A stretch of 64,000 nucleotides of DNA from Monosporascus cannonballus (lineage: Eukaryota > Ascomycota > Sordariomycetes > Xylariales). Within the stretch, counting starts at the first letter, position 1; each line of letters starts with the position of its first letter. Below the pieces are notes generated by a model that had not been told where the DNA came from, made no database searches, and saw nothing but the letters and a program-made list of their open reading frames with translations. Below, in pieces: positions 1-11,593 of this stretch. The stretch covers positions 1 through 64,000 of the forward strand of contig QJNS01000132.1 of the NCBI GenBank assembly GCA_004154925.1, in the 5' to 3' direction. The position numbers were made by a program, and so were the translations under genes.

Positions 1-252
1 TGGGGGATCGCGCGGGGCTGGGGGATGGGCGGAATGGGTTTGATACGTGGTTATATCTGTCGCTCTGCTGACCTGATCCGTCAGCCGCCCCTCGCAGGTA
101 TAGGCTGAAAGCCCCGCCGCTCCCTCCCCGAACCCTTTGCTTTCCGCTTTTGATGCGGCAACGCATTGTCGAGGACAATCACAAAGCGATCGCGCTGACC
201 TCCACGCCGCGACTTAGCGATAGATGCTGCCAGACCCAGAGGAGCGTCGGCC

Positions 253-2628
253 ATGTCGCAAATTACGACAACGAGCTCTCAGTGCCTGCGCTCCTTCGAG
301 CAGTTATGTTCAAGCCTGGGCAATGCGAAGCCGGATTGCCTTGAGCTAATGCCCCTTGAGGCAATAAAGAACGAATATGGCCGATTGCGAGTGTGGTGCG
401 GGAATCTCGGTGCTCTCGCTCGGGGGCATGGCTCCATCGATTTCCGGCTGCGCGAGAGCGCGGTGATGCAAACAAATGTGTTAAAGTTGCTGGGGCAGTT
501 GCTGTCCAGCCTATCAGAAAGTACGTCCTTTGCGCAGTATAACATCGACATCTTGGAGAGGATCAAATGTATTGGAAGGCTGATAACATCCGAATAGGTA
601 TTGCTGTGGTGTCTGGCTCAAGACTACCATTCGAACAACAGCCCTGCCCGGCAGATTTGAGCGAGCCCGAAACCGAGACCTCTGATGATTCTGACGATGA
701 TAACGGTATGCAGCAACCACGACGGGAACTAGAGATTCGGCTTGCATCCATCCAGGATACCCTAAGCCATCTCTACCGGCTAAGCTTCAAGATCCGTAAC
801 CCTAACCTCAAGCCGCAGTCATTAAAAGCTACTTTATACCAAGAGATCGACCAGGACAGGGGCGTTGACCTGTTTGAGAGATTTGCTGCATTTGACAAGG
901 CTCACGTCAATGAGCTTGTTTCCACCCTTAGAAGCAGGAATGCAGATGCTCGAGAACCTGATTATCTAGTATCGCGGTTGGCATGGGCGATTACCGTCAG
1001 ACGTACGTCATCCAGGCTTTGCTTGGGGCTTCCTTTCTAAGTTAACGGCATCTTGATGACCAGGAAAACAATCCAAGTACTGGGACAATCATTACAAGAA
1101 ATTCGCTGCCCAGGATGCTATCAGTCACGTAGCCGTTCCAGAGAGCGAGCATCTCGACATAGTTGTCATGGAAAAGGGCACCCCTAGCTAGGGTCTTCGG
1201 GTGATTGTTATTCCTTCCCGGAGCCCTATATCAGTGGATCGCCCACAACAAGTGGGATCAACGCTTCCTAGCTTTAGACAAGTCAATATATCCTCAAGAG
1301 CTGTGCATCTGCTCCTTAGTAAGTGTGACAATAGTAACCAAAAATAACATTGAAATGCAGTCCAATGCGAAGATCAACCTACAACCTGAAAATATTCCCA
1401 GTCAGGTACATAAGACTCTTCTCTCCGCAACTGAGGCCACCAAGTATGATGTCGCTCTCGACGACAAGACAGAGAGAGGCACTATCGTTTCATATGCTTC
1501 TACTGCCTTAGATCTCGATGGACGAGGGGTGGATCTTCCTGCACCTCCGCTGGAAGCAGATAAGGGAAAAGAGTTTCTCTGTCCTTACTATTCCATTGTA
1601 TGTCCTGCAAAACATGGTCAAGATCGGGCTTGGAGGTCTGTCAAATCTTTGTTTGCTGGGAGGGCCATATGATGTTGACTATAGATTAGGGCCCACATTC
1701 TCCAAGACCTTCAGCCTTACCTTTGCACGTATGAAGACTGTCCTCATCCTAAGCAACTATATAGCAGCCGCAGGCTGTGGGTGGACCACGAAAACAAAGT
1801 TCATCGCCGGGTCTGGCGGTGCTTTGAACATGCGGATCCTCTCCATAGTTCACCTGAATCGTTAAGAAGTCGCCTGCAGGGCGAGCACGGGAACTCCTTG
1901 ACTCTTGAACAAATCGAGAACTTGATCGAAGTTGGAGAAACGAGCCTAACTGACAGTAGGTCAAGGTATCCTATTTGTCTCGCCCAAGGTCCATTCCCGA
2001 GCGGCTTGGAGAACCACTTAGCGAACCATCTTGAGCGCATTGCGACTTTTGCCTTTCCCCGGATTGTTGTGGCAGCGGAGCGTACTGACAGACGTAGTGA
2101 TGCGTCTCAGGGGCCTGGAGTACGGTCAATCTCTGCATTTGCGGACATGCTAGGTGCCCTAGATCAAGAGAGCCTAACAAGAGAGGGGCTCTCTCTACCC
2201 CCGGTTGTCTTCGATGACGAGCCATGGAGCGAGGACACTTCGCCGCAGATTCTTGATTCTGACTTGGACTCCAAATTTGTCGCACCAGCAACTCCAGAGG
2301 ATGAAGAAAGTTGGGACGACTTTTTTCAAGCGGTAAAGCAGTCGCATATTCCGGAACCAGACAAGGATCCGCTGCTACGGGAATGGAGGTCTCGAAACCC
2401 ACCTAAGCCAAGCTTCGATGCAATGGAGTCCGTACAGGACGTCCCGGTCTCTCAGTCAGCTGAAGCAAGAAGAGATTACTCAGATGAGGAGCTACTAGAA
2501 CTACTGGTCAGACGGATCCACGACAGGTTCAAGAAAAAGATGAAGGTTGAAGGCGGGATTGATGGCTTGTACTCGCGCATCCTTGTGCGTAGGATCGGCC
2601 GTGGCTGGGGAAAAGGAAATTTGGAAGT
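253..2628 (+). pseudogene. N-terminal part of broken multidomain gene: fungal C2H2 (acuF-like) region
   Basis: I recognise the fungal 'acuF-like' C2H2 architecture: an N-terminal helical region (FRLRESAVMQTNVLKLL), an acidic stretch rich in S/E/D, a block containing LYRLSFKIRNP, then DLDGRGVDLPAPP and zinc-binding segments. Exons inferred by reading: 253-520, intron 521-597 (GTACGT..TAG, branch-like CTGAT), 598-1002, intron 1003-1063, exon from 1064. A stop at 1189 breaks this exon unless a further intron lies between about 1110 and 1318. Homology resumes at about 1361 (possible intron 1319-1360), then intron 1636-1689 restores W-R-A-H-I-L-Q-D. In the zinc segments, CPYYSIVC has lost an expected Cys (normally CPYC), while CTYEDC with a downstream H-x5-H is kept. 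The frame runs on without a break to about 2610, where AAA-ATPase homology has already begun (from about 2480). Function unknown; such regions are found in fungal signalling-like multidomain proteins. Confidence 0.65.
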
Positions 2629-4233
2629 ATTGGGGCGAGGGAGAACGCTTTCCTTTTCACGAGAGAAGATATGGTCGGACAGGAGCCCTCTGATGTATTC
2701 AGTCAGAGCTTGGCCTGGAAGGAACTGCAGAGCATGATCGGGCTTGAGCAGGTGAAACAATCAATTCAGGCGCTCTTCGATCGAGTTAAGGCCAACTATC
2801 ATCGCGAACTCCATGGAAAGGAACCGGTCCAAATTACACTCAATCGCGTCTTTCTTGGACTTCCTGGGACAGGGAAAACCACTGTTAGCAAGCTCTACGG
2901 GCAGATTCTCGCAGATCTCGGGCTCCTCTCATGTTGTGAAGTGGTGACCAAAACCCCTTCTGACTTTATTGGACCGTATCTCGGGCGGTCGGAGAAGAGA
3001 ACGAAGGACATCCTTGAATCCGCTAGAGGAAAAGTACTTACCATCGGCGATGCACACATGCTGTGTCCCGGGAGCCAATCTAGTAGCCATCATAATCCGA
3101 TATTTACCGAACCGCCGTCATCGATACTTTGGCTGCAGAGATCCAGATCGCCCCTAGCGAGGACAGATGTGTTATCCTCATGGGTTATCCTGAGCAGATG
3201 GAAGAACTGTTTCAGAATAGCAATCCAGGACTTGCACGAAGGTTCTCTCTAGAAGAGACTTTCCACTTTGCAGACTTCGACAACGTCCAGCTTGGTCAGA
3301 TTCTGGACCTGAAGCTCAACAAAGAGGAGCTTAGTGCGACTAGCGAGGCGAAACGGGTGGCCATCGAAATACTAAGTAGAGCCCGAGATCGCCCGAACTT
3401 TGGAAATGGTAGCGCAATTGAAGATCTCCTGAGCCGGGCAAAAGCTGCTTATCAAGAGAGAGTCTCAATGACGACCGTCTCTGAAAGAACGGAAGGTTAT
3501 GTTCTCGAGGTCAGGGACTTTGACGCCAACTACGACGGAGCTTCACACGCCAGTGAGAACGGCAAGTCGATGTTCAAAGATCTTGTTGGTCTTGAAGATA
3601 TTATTGCGCAATTTGAGGGGTACCAGCGAGTCGCAGCCGGCATGCGGTTGCATGGCACGGACCCACGGCCGTATATCCCTTTCACCTTTGTGTTTAAAGG
3701 TCCACCAGGCATGAGAAAGACTATCACTGCTCGCGCGGTTGCCCAGATCTACTACGACATGGGCTTCCTCTCCGCCCCCCAAGTTTTTGAGTGTTCGTTT
3801 CCTACTCTCATGGCGGAGTACGCGGCCAAGATGAGCGGTAAGGTTATCAGAGTTCTCAAACTCGCCCTGGGAACGTTATTAATCATCCATGGACCATACT
3901 CTCTCGGAGAGGGAAATTCCGCAAATGAAGTTATTGGTGAATTAGTCGACTGTGTGGCAAAGGAGCGGTTCGAGCGTAAGATGATTATCATTCTTGCTGG
4001 CTATGAGGAGGACATCAACGAACTCATGCGTGTAAACCCAAGTCTGCGGAGCCGGTTTGCGACCGAAGTCGTCTTTCACCGAATGCGGCCCGAGCATTGT
4101 CTGCAGCTGCTACAGCAATGTGTCGGCAAACTTGGTATTCAGATCGAAGGAGTGGATCGTCTGGACGGCGCGAGGTGGACTCCGGTTGTCCGGCTATTTT
4201 CAAAGTTTAAAACGACAAAGTCATGGGCGAATG
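2470..4233 (+). pseudogene. Tandem CbxX/CfxQ (SpoVK-like) AAA ATPase domains, frameshifted
   Basis: Two AAA domains of the CbxX/CfxQ type are readable. The segment before them (DEELLELLVRRIHDRFKKKM) is joined in frame to the C2H2 part. A one-base shift with loss of about 25 codons at roughly 2610-2640 moves the frame to the ORF starting at 2671. Domain 1 has a good Walker A (GLPGTGKT, 2857-2880), but its Walker B reads VLTIGDAH where VLIIDDAH or VLIIDEAY is usual. A second shift near 3105 moves to the frame that runs to 4233. Domain 2 keeps AGYEEDINELMRVNPSLRSRF (sensor and arginine-finger region), but its Walker A is GPPGMRKT (usual GPPGTGKT) and its Walker B is LLIIHGPY (usual LFIDEAY), so both nucleotide-binding motifs are damaged. 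The frame is then interrupted at 4234 by a solo LTR and resumes at 4590 with GRNMVRLAERVPEHVFKA, the expected continuation of the domain. Non-functional as it stands. Confidence 0.8.
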
Positions 4234-4584
4234 TCTAGAAATTAAGACAGAAAGTGAGGCTACCCTGCAAAGATTTGTATGGGAAAACGTTTAGGGGAAA
4301 CTCAAGGTGTGTTACAGAAGATAGAGTTAACTATATTAAAGCTATATAAGCCCAATAACAGCTGGGGAAATTCAGGGCTATATATATATGTGAAAAATGG
4401 CTTATTAAGCTTTATCATTCTATTATTAATCAGTATTTTCCATTATTAATCAAATGGAAAGCTTTAGAAGACTTTGGAAGACTTTTAGAAGTCTTACGAA
4501 TTCTTTTGCCATCTTCGCCACCTCGAATAGGGATAGACCCACTTTTCCGGAGTTAAAAAAAAAAAAAAACTCCGAATTCCTAGA
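4234..4584 (-). mobile_element. Solo LTR of the copia family (TSD GAATG)
   Basis: This 351-bp sequence is a third copy of the two LTRs at 16221-16563 and 21657-21999. It has the same ends (TCTAGAAATT at the left, AATTCCTAGA at the right) and is flanked by perfect 5-bp direct repeats GAATG at 4229-4233 and 4585-4589. Deleting the LTR and one repeat restores the AAA-ATPase reading frame across the site, which independently confirms the boundaries. Where the other copies have a short hairpin GGAGTTGAACAACTCC, this copy has a run of about 15 A in the loop. Orientation is given as that of the full-length copy (coding strand -). It arose by LTR-LTR recombination of a full insertion. Confidence 0.92.
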
Positions 4585-4589
4585 GAATG

Positions 4590-5226
4590 GAAGAAATATG
4601 GTGAGGTTAGCAGAGAGAGTTCCTGAGCATGTATTCAAGGCTCGCGCGGGGAGAACTGCCGCGGCTAGCCCGTTAACTGTTTCGGCTGAGGAGCTCGGCA
4701 CATTCCTGGAGAGCATGCTGGAGGAAGCGGAAATAGAGGAAGCAGAGATGGCAGTCTCTGCCATACCTGAAGGCCATCCTGACTGGGCGGGCAGCCTAAA
4801 AATCCTCGGGAGCAAGCTATTCAGGCGATATGAGCGGACGGGGAATATGAATGAGTTGGAGGCAGCAATTTTGAAAGCAGAGATGGCAGTTTCTGCCATA
4901 CCGAAAGACCATCCCGACTTTGCAGCTCTGCTAAACAACCTCGGTAACATGCTAAGAAGCCGATTTGAGCTGACGGGGAACCTGAATGACTTGGAAGCAG
5001 CAATCTTGAAAGCAGAGATGGCAATTGCTGCCACACCTGCCGACCATTCCGACCGGGCAGCTATGTTGAACAACTTCGGGGGCATGCTATTCAGCCAATA
5101 TATGCGGACGGGGAACATAAACGACTTGGAAGCAGCAATCTCACATGTAAAGATGGCAATTGCTACCACACCTGAAAACCATCCCGGCCGGACGGTTTTG
5201 CTAACCAACCTCGGGAACATTCGAAA
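4590..5226 (+). pseudogene. End of the AAA region fused to a TPR array of near-identical 45-residue units, truncated
   Basis: After the solo LTR the open frame continues from the end of the AAA module (about 4590-4735) straight into a tetratricopeptide array. Four units start at about 4742, 4877, 5012 and 5147, exactly 135 bp (45 aa) apart. Each carries the pattern AEMAxxAxP..HPD..A..LxxLGxxLxxRYxxTGNxNxLEAAI, which is the fungal NLR-type/TPR_12 repeat. The units are highly similar at the DNA level, as seen in fast-evolving repeat arrays. The fourth is cut off at about 5226, after which the sequence loses similarity and runs into a (TA)n tract near 5340. TPR arrays are protein-interaction surfaces. 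Here they would have formed the C-terminal sensor-like part of the C2H2-AAA-AAA protein. Alternatively, two genes were joined by rearrangement. Confidence 0.75.
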
Positions 5227-5840
5227 AGTTGAGACAGAGGATGCACATCGTAATAACTTGGAAAGGGAGGCAAGGTTTAGGTGTCAAGGTGCGACCCCCT
5301 TTCTGGGGCCCAGCGACCCACCAATGGGGGTCCAATTTGTATATATATATATATAGGAGGGCTTCGCCCCGGATAGTTAGAAAGAGGCAGGCGTTAATGG
5401 TCCTCTATTTACTACCCATACTACGAACTACCTGCTAGGCTCCTTCTTCTGCCTCTCACTCTGTACTTCACCATATTCCCTGACAGCAAGAGATACATCT
5501 TATACATACGACGGTGTAAAGGCTGCTAAGGACGGGAAAAGCCTTTACCAAAAACAAATATGGCGGGAAGGATTTAAGGGTGATTAGGCGCTTGTAATTC
5601 TCTATTGGCCCCTTTCCTTCATAGCTATTTGGCCCGCTCAGTTACCGCGCGACCTCTTCAGGGTAGTAATAAACGTAGGGCAGGATTAAATGAGCTAGCC
5701 ACTTCTGTGGCGTTTTTATATAACACGTCCATAACAAAAAGAGCTGACTGGCTATTCGGCATAAATGGGAGCCGTCGTTTTAGGCGATGTATTATGGGGA
5801 GCCTTCAGACTTAAAAGCGGAGCCGTATTGAGTAAGAGGC
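5227..5840. other. Gene-poor stretch with a TA microsatellite
   Basis: There is no supported gene. A (TA)n run lies at about 5340-5355 next to a short GC-rich inverted segment (CCCCCTTTCTGGGG, 5297-5310). The segment at about 5370-5490 loosely resembles 6395-6500 (a shared 'gatagttag.aagag' and a later 'ccctgacac/ccctgacag'), suggesting two diverged copies of an unidentified repeat. The small reading frames here show no recognisable protein features. Confidence 0.4.
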
Positions 5841-6048
5841 TGTCAGACCTAACAACGCCAGTCAGCCCTAGCGGAGATTACTTTATGCACCCCTGGTACC
5901 TTTTCCTCTCAGCCACAGCTGTATTTACGTGTATAAAAGGAGGGTTCGCTACCTTCACTTTCTAGCTAGGACCTTCTAGAGGTCAGGCAACCTTTAATAC
6001 ACTTCTTCTTCAGTTATATGCTTCTGTGTGTGATGCCAGGGTTTCATA
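5841..6048 (+). mobile_element. Probable small solo LTR (TSD GAGGC)
   Basis: This 208-bp unit begins TGTCAGACC, has a TATA-type promoter motif GTATAAAAGG at about 5931, and is bounded by the 5-bp direct repeat GAGGC (5836-5840 and 6049-6053). The right end reads TTCATA rather than the canonical CA, which could be a C-to-T change. When the unit is removed, a short minus-strand frame (6282 down to about 5755) reads across the junction, in keeping with an insertion. No second copy lies in the window, so the call rests on the ends, the TSD and the promoter-like motif. Confidence 0.5.
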
Positions 6049-6053
6049 GAGGC

Positions 6054-9000
6054 CGACTTTTAACATCCGTGTCGGGTATCCCTTAGCGGTTGACCTAACA
6101 TTATACTGAGGTCTTGATGCACCTCCGTCGTGAATGCCAATCCGAACGCCGCAATTCAAGACGGAGTTATTTCCAGGGCTCCCGCCAGCAGCTACGGTGA
6201 TTTCGAAAGGCATTGAAAGGACTCTGATAGGTTGTGGCCCTAGGATTGCATAATCCGCCCCGAGGCGTGGCATAAGTCCCATTCACATCCATCCCTATCT
6301 CAGTATTAGGGAATATGGTGAAATAGTCTAGTAATAGGTCAGGGGTTACAGAGCGGGGGGGTATATGGGTATATGTAGGGTTCTCATTTTCCGAGATAGT
6401 TAGGAAGAGCAGACGTCAATTCCAATCCTATTGCCGCTACATAACTACGACACCTCTTATGGTATTTCACCCTGTTTCATCTTTTCCCTGACACCCAGGC
6501 GCCAAAGCTATATCATATAGTATCGTAGTTTCCAACAGCAACATAAGGAACCGCGGCGTGCTTGAGTACTACCCTGATTGGCTACCGGGCTAAGAAAGCC
6601 GTCTTTCCATACCCGTTGCCGCTCCCTTTACACGGCAACCGCAACTGGCGGCGTTGTTCGGCATCGGAAAAGCCCTGGGAAAGGCGTATCTCACGACCAA
6701 ACCATCCAGTTATCGGAAGCATTCGTGACAGCATAACGTCCGAGGTGAAGGAGCTGAAGACGTTCCTAGCTGCCGAAAGATCTAGGGCTACTTCCAGTGA
6801 ATATCGAGAGCGCCGTGATATAGGACCTAGAGAAGGCTCTAAGCGAGATGACGATGACCCATGGAATAGAGGACAACGTTATCGTCGTAGGAAATGCCCG
6901 GGTAGTTTAGCAGTTGAGCCCCTTGAGACTGACTACTTCCAAGACACGATGACCACTTTCCAGACCAACGTCTTGCATCCTCTACGCCTGCAACATGTTT
7001 ATAGGCCGCTACTTCAGAAGTCCACGGGGTCACGGTTCCACTGGCCTGATGGGGATAGGACGCTATTTTATTGGCCCAGCTAATGGTACATCCAAGGCTG
7101 CGCTCAACTGGATTACGTTGTCGATGACCATCCACGCCACCTGAGTTAAGGGGTTCATTAACCAGAGTTCAGCGCAATACACTTACCAACAAGTGACTAA
7201 TCGCGTGGCATTGTACCTCCGGTGAATAAACCCAATTCTTGGTACACTGTTAGTGATGGCTACGAACAACGCACAGTCACGTATATACAGAGCCCTGAAA
7301 CTGGGCTGCTAGAAAGTTCCGAATGAAACAGGCGCCATATACAATACCTAGAGTACAGCGTTGAGTGGATGATGAACGTAGGAAGTGTTTTACGTCCACG
7401 AATCACACCGATGTCTGCTTCTGATAATTCGAGATCGATGATGCCACTTGGGAAAGAACTTCCGGGGAGTTTACTCGGGCGGTTGATGAAATTGAATTGA
7501 CTCGGTTATGCGGGGCGGGTGCGTAACGAAGTCGCTGACGTGGTCATTCTGCGTATCCCGACCTTGAAAATGGTCGACTTATTAAAGATATAATGCCCGA
7601 CCTAGAGAGGAGGTTTAGTTCACGGCAACGAAGTTCCCAACTGCCGAGCTCACCATTGGGGTTGTAAACAACAGCGGCGGCTAACATCCAAGCAGCCAGG
7701 CTAACATAGGAACACAAACGGGACGACATCACTTGTGTTACGTCGTGCCGGACACTCAACCTGGTCCAACTGATCGCTATGCGTTGGGTCCGCTCTTAAC
7801 ACGTCGGATGTAACGTCCACAGCACAGCAGCATCCAGCCATGTCAAGCACAATTTAACATTGGCGTACGACGTTGATGACGGCAACTCCAGATACCGTCG
7901 AAGCTCGAACCCGACGCGTTCTGATTGGGGTCTCTCTCGTACGCAACCTCCAGGCTCCCTTTCTATCTGTACTGTATATGTATGTGTGTGCTCATAAAAT
8001 TGCGCGGATCCGTTTCCTGGAGCGCCGAGGGGTAAAACATATTAATGCACGCGCGGTATGGCATTAGCTGTCTTTCCATCTGATAGGACTAAAAAAAAGA
8101 AAAAGAATCCCGAATAAGTACCAATTGGATTGACGCCTCTTATGAAGTCGCGGTAGCTAATGTATCATCTGCTGGCTCTGGGGTCCGAGGGGCTCCTCGT
8201 GATTGGAGACACTCCAGTCCGCGATTCAGGGGTTGTGGTGAGTGGGACCGCATGTCGCGGGTCCTGAAAGGCTTTACATACCTCCTCGTGTATGCATCGA
8301 ATCCCATGTACATCATCAAGACAACTGCAATCAACATCCATCAACAACCGTGACGATGTTTTGAATGACAGGCCTTTCCGTTTGGTCATGGAAGGCACAG
8401 AGGCTTGCGCAGGCCCACATATCTACGCTCCTTGTATACGAATCGGGCAATATGCGATGACGGACGAAGGGGCTTATCTTGACGCATATTCATCCAAGAA
8501 GTGTAGACCGAGATTAGTCGGAATGCTTCTCGGTTCCAAGGGATAGCCCTCTCTGGAAGGCGAGTGCTAGACTGTCGAAACTCTACAGCTGATATGTATC
8601 AAGACCACCGGATGAAGTCCGATCAAGTAAGGAAAGATCGGCCATTGCATTCGAAGGTGCGGTATTGTGCGATGTAAAGGAGCCGGCTACGAGCAAGTTC
8701 ACTTCCGACCGCCTCGGAAGAAGCAAATAGCTTAAGTCAGGCCCGCTTTCGCCATCATGAATCCGAATATTATGCAGAGCGATGCGGCCTTCTGGAAGCG
8801 GATTGCATGGAACGTGGCAATAAGGTTAATAATTTTCCGGTTAGCGTGAAAACCCCACCCGAATTGGGACGATCGCACCAGATTGAGAAAAAAAAATGGT
8901 TCATGACCACTGTGGGTCAGTTAGTGTCCTGATCCCCAGGGCCCGAACTCTCCAGCACTGCGAATTCACACGGTCAATGCAGGGACAAGGTGCTGGCAAA

Positions 9001-11593
9001 TAGCCCCAGACATAAAAGATCGCCATCATTCGTAGGGCCGGCCGGGTTGGTATGCCAAAGAGAGCAAACTTCTGGCTATCATTTCCCCGGAACCCCATTG
9101 GAAGAGAGATCTGATTTCTAGTCGGATGCTAGCTGAGATGTTATTAATGTCCCAGGGACCTCGGCAGCTGCTCGGGTCGCAAGAGAAGACCTAACAAGGG
9201 GAACAAAATGAACTTGAAACCTGACATTTAAAATTTCAGCAATAGATATCGTGATAGCAGAGCAGCTGAATCGGTGCTTGAATCGGTGGAAGGAGTGCAG
9301 CTATCTTCACCCGATAACTGTGACCCTTGTATCTAGGTATTTCGTAAGAGTCACGGAAAACTAAGTCAGGGGCACGATGCTACTTTCGGCTTAGCGGCTT
9401 CACCTGGGCACATTAAGAACTGAAACATGTGAATTGAGTGGCCGAAAGAATTCCAGCACATCGATCACCTGCATGCCATGTCAGCGCCACTCAAAGGCAT
9501 GCAGGTCAAGCGCATGTCGCCTTCGGCAGTTCATACCTATATACATATCGCATACCGCTTGAATGCACCGCAGCGGACCTACCAGGCGGTGATGAATATA
9601 ATTAACACACTTTTGGTGATGGGTCCTAAGAAAGTATTTCAATTATTTTGATCACGACCCGCCTACATAGTTACTACGTATTTGGATGCAAAAGAATTCA
9701 AGACAATGCCAAGAAGGTTGGCCGAGGTTAGAAGGCTTAGAACACCCCATAGTGTTCATTCCTTTTCGTCCCGAGGATTGCTGTTCGGTATCAAGCACGC
9801 CGATTTAAGCGCAAGCGCGCGTTGAGCAGCTACTTTCCAGGGGCCAAAATAGCATCATAGGCCTCGGCGTTAGGTAACAGTGTATCATTGAGCCAATTAA
9901 GCGCGCGCTCAAGATTAGGTAAGTGTCTCTGGCCGCCATGGACTGGAATGCCCAATTCTTTGAAAGTCGACAGGATTCTTTCTCAAAATATGCAGCTTGC
10001 GGAAGGTTGAAGATATTACAGGGGCGACGGACACTGGGACATTCATGGTCTCCCCTTCGATTGACCAATCGTCCCCGGTCCCACCCATCCTACCCATCCC
10101 ACCATCTCCCACACTCCCTATTTCCTCTATCTCTCGTGGGTTTCACGATCCCTGTCGACCAACCGTTTTGTACCTACATATTGGCACAGTGATTAAAGTG
10201 GGTCCCGAGATATAGACCCATCCGGTCGGAGACTCGGAGTGGCTTGCATTAAGGCTAAGGATCCCCGTTTTTGCATCCTTTGCCCCCTTTTCCACCCAAT
10301 GTCAATGTCCAATGTTTGAACCTCATCGCCTCAGAGTCGCATCCAGCCCCCTCCTTAATTTCTCCTCATCCTTGTGGTTGGTACTAGCAGCGCGTGTTTC
10401 GTGCCTGAGCATTGCTGACTGTAGTATGCCGCCCCTTTTCCTGTTTCTATAGTCAATGGGCCACTTGTGGACGTGTCAAGCAGTGGGTTTTTCTTCGTGA
10501 TCGCATACGCCACGTACACACGGGACCTTTTCTGCAATATCTGCCTCTATTATACCACACCTTGCATTTGTCCGAAAAAGTGAAGAAAGCGAGCAATAAG
10601 CCAGCAGGCAGCATTATGCTCCCCCCATCAACGCTACTCACCATAAGCGTAGAGCTGTGTTTATTATTCTCGGTTTGTGTCTACTCACCTAGGTTCGAGC
10701 ACCCTCAAAAGTCACATGAAATCTAGCCTGCCGCTTCTCTCATCGCATCGCATGGCTGGCCGGCTCCACCACGCCCACTATACCATTCCAAGTAAGGCCC
10801 AGGAACAGCCGCCCGCCCGTTGCCACTATCTTGCCGCTTAGGCGTGGGGGCTTAAAGTCCGACCTACCTTGCCAAGATCGCTCTCTTTGGCGTCTCTTCT
10901 CCCGCAGGGCCTACTGCGTCTATTAGGAGAATGGGTATCGCCAAGCTGTTTCACCTTTACCTATTCCATGGCCTATTCTGAGTCAGGACACCGCGCTGGC
11001 TTTGGTTCGTTGGCTTCTCTGGCTGACAGCACCTTGTCTTCTGCCCTGCCCTTGTCTCCGTCCGTCCCCAGGCCGGGCCATTCTGCATTTCCCTTGTTCG
11101 CCAATGCGGCAGTGTAATTCTTTTTGTTTTTTTGGTTCCCTTGGCTTTGATGTCTCTGACTAGCGGGCCCCGCAGTAGATGGGCGGCGGGAACCATGACC
11201 AAGCAGAACCGGGGCGTATTCGATATATAGTTGCGGTGAGTCAGCTCAAAGACCCAACCTCTACACGGCATTTCTTCCCCACGCAAACCTCCTCCCTTTG
11301 GAAATTTTATATACCTTTCTGTCTTGCTAGCCGAGCCTCACGATCTTTACTTTGCTTCAAAAGCACTACAACAGCCCTAGGTCTTGGCTGATTCATCTTC
11401 GACGTTCTTTTCGCAATACCTTCCTTCGCCATCCTGCAAGTCAGGCTTCCCGCTGCATAGGCCGGCTTGTATCTACGTTCTCTCCATACTTCGCTCTCAG
11501 GTCGAGTTACCTTGATATTTGTTTAGCACAGTTGCTCAACTTGGTCCACACCTTCCTTCCTCCCCTCACGCAATAACAGCTTCATAACACGAA
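6054..11593. other. Intergenic, no supported gene
   Basis: GC content is normal, but I find no recognisable protein family on either strand. The frames at 6010-6282 (-), 6562-7083 (+, no ATG at its beginning) and 10412-10726 (+) are the longest and resemble no family I know. A perfect 11-bp inverted repeat is at 9467-9477 / 9496-9506. The last ~1.5 kb is CT-rich and looks like the upstream region of the GH16 gene. Confidence 0.45.
11221..11593 (+). promoter_or_regulatory. Likely promoter / 5' leader of the GH16 gene
   Basis: Upstream of the start codon at 11594 are a GCN4/AP-1-like TGAGTCA (11237-11243), a TATA-like ATTTTATATACC (about 11305) and long pyrimidine-rich tracts, which are common in highly expressed filamentous-fungal promoters. 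No start site can be fixed from sequence alone, and the individual motifs are short enough to be chance. Confidence 0.3.

Noticed and set aside
4450..5220. 256-residue minus-strand ORF opposite the TPR array
   Set aside because: Periodic because the TPR DNA is periodic; it also runs through the solo LTR. The plus strand has the clear TPR pattern.
6562..7083. 173-residue plus-strand ORF
   Set aside because: Does not begin at ATG, no recognisable domain, no intron or promoter support; kept only as a mention in the intergenic entry.
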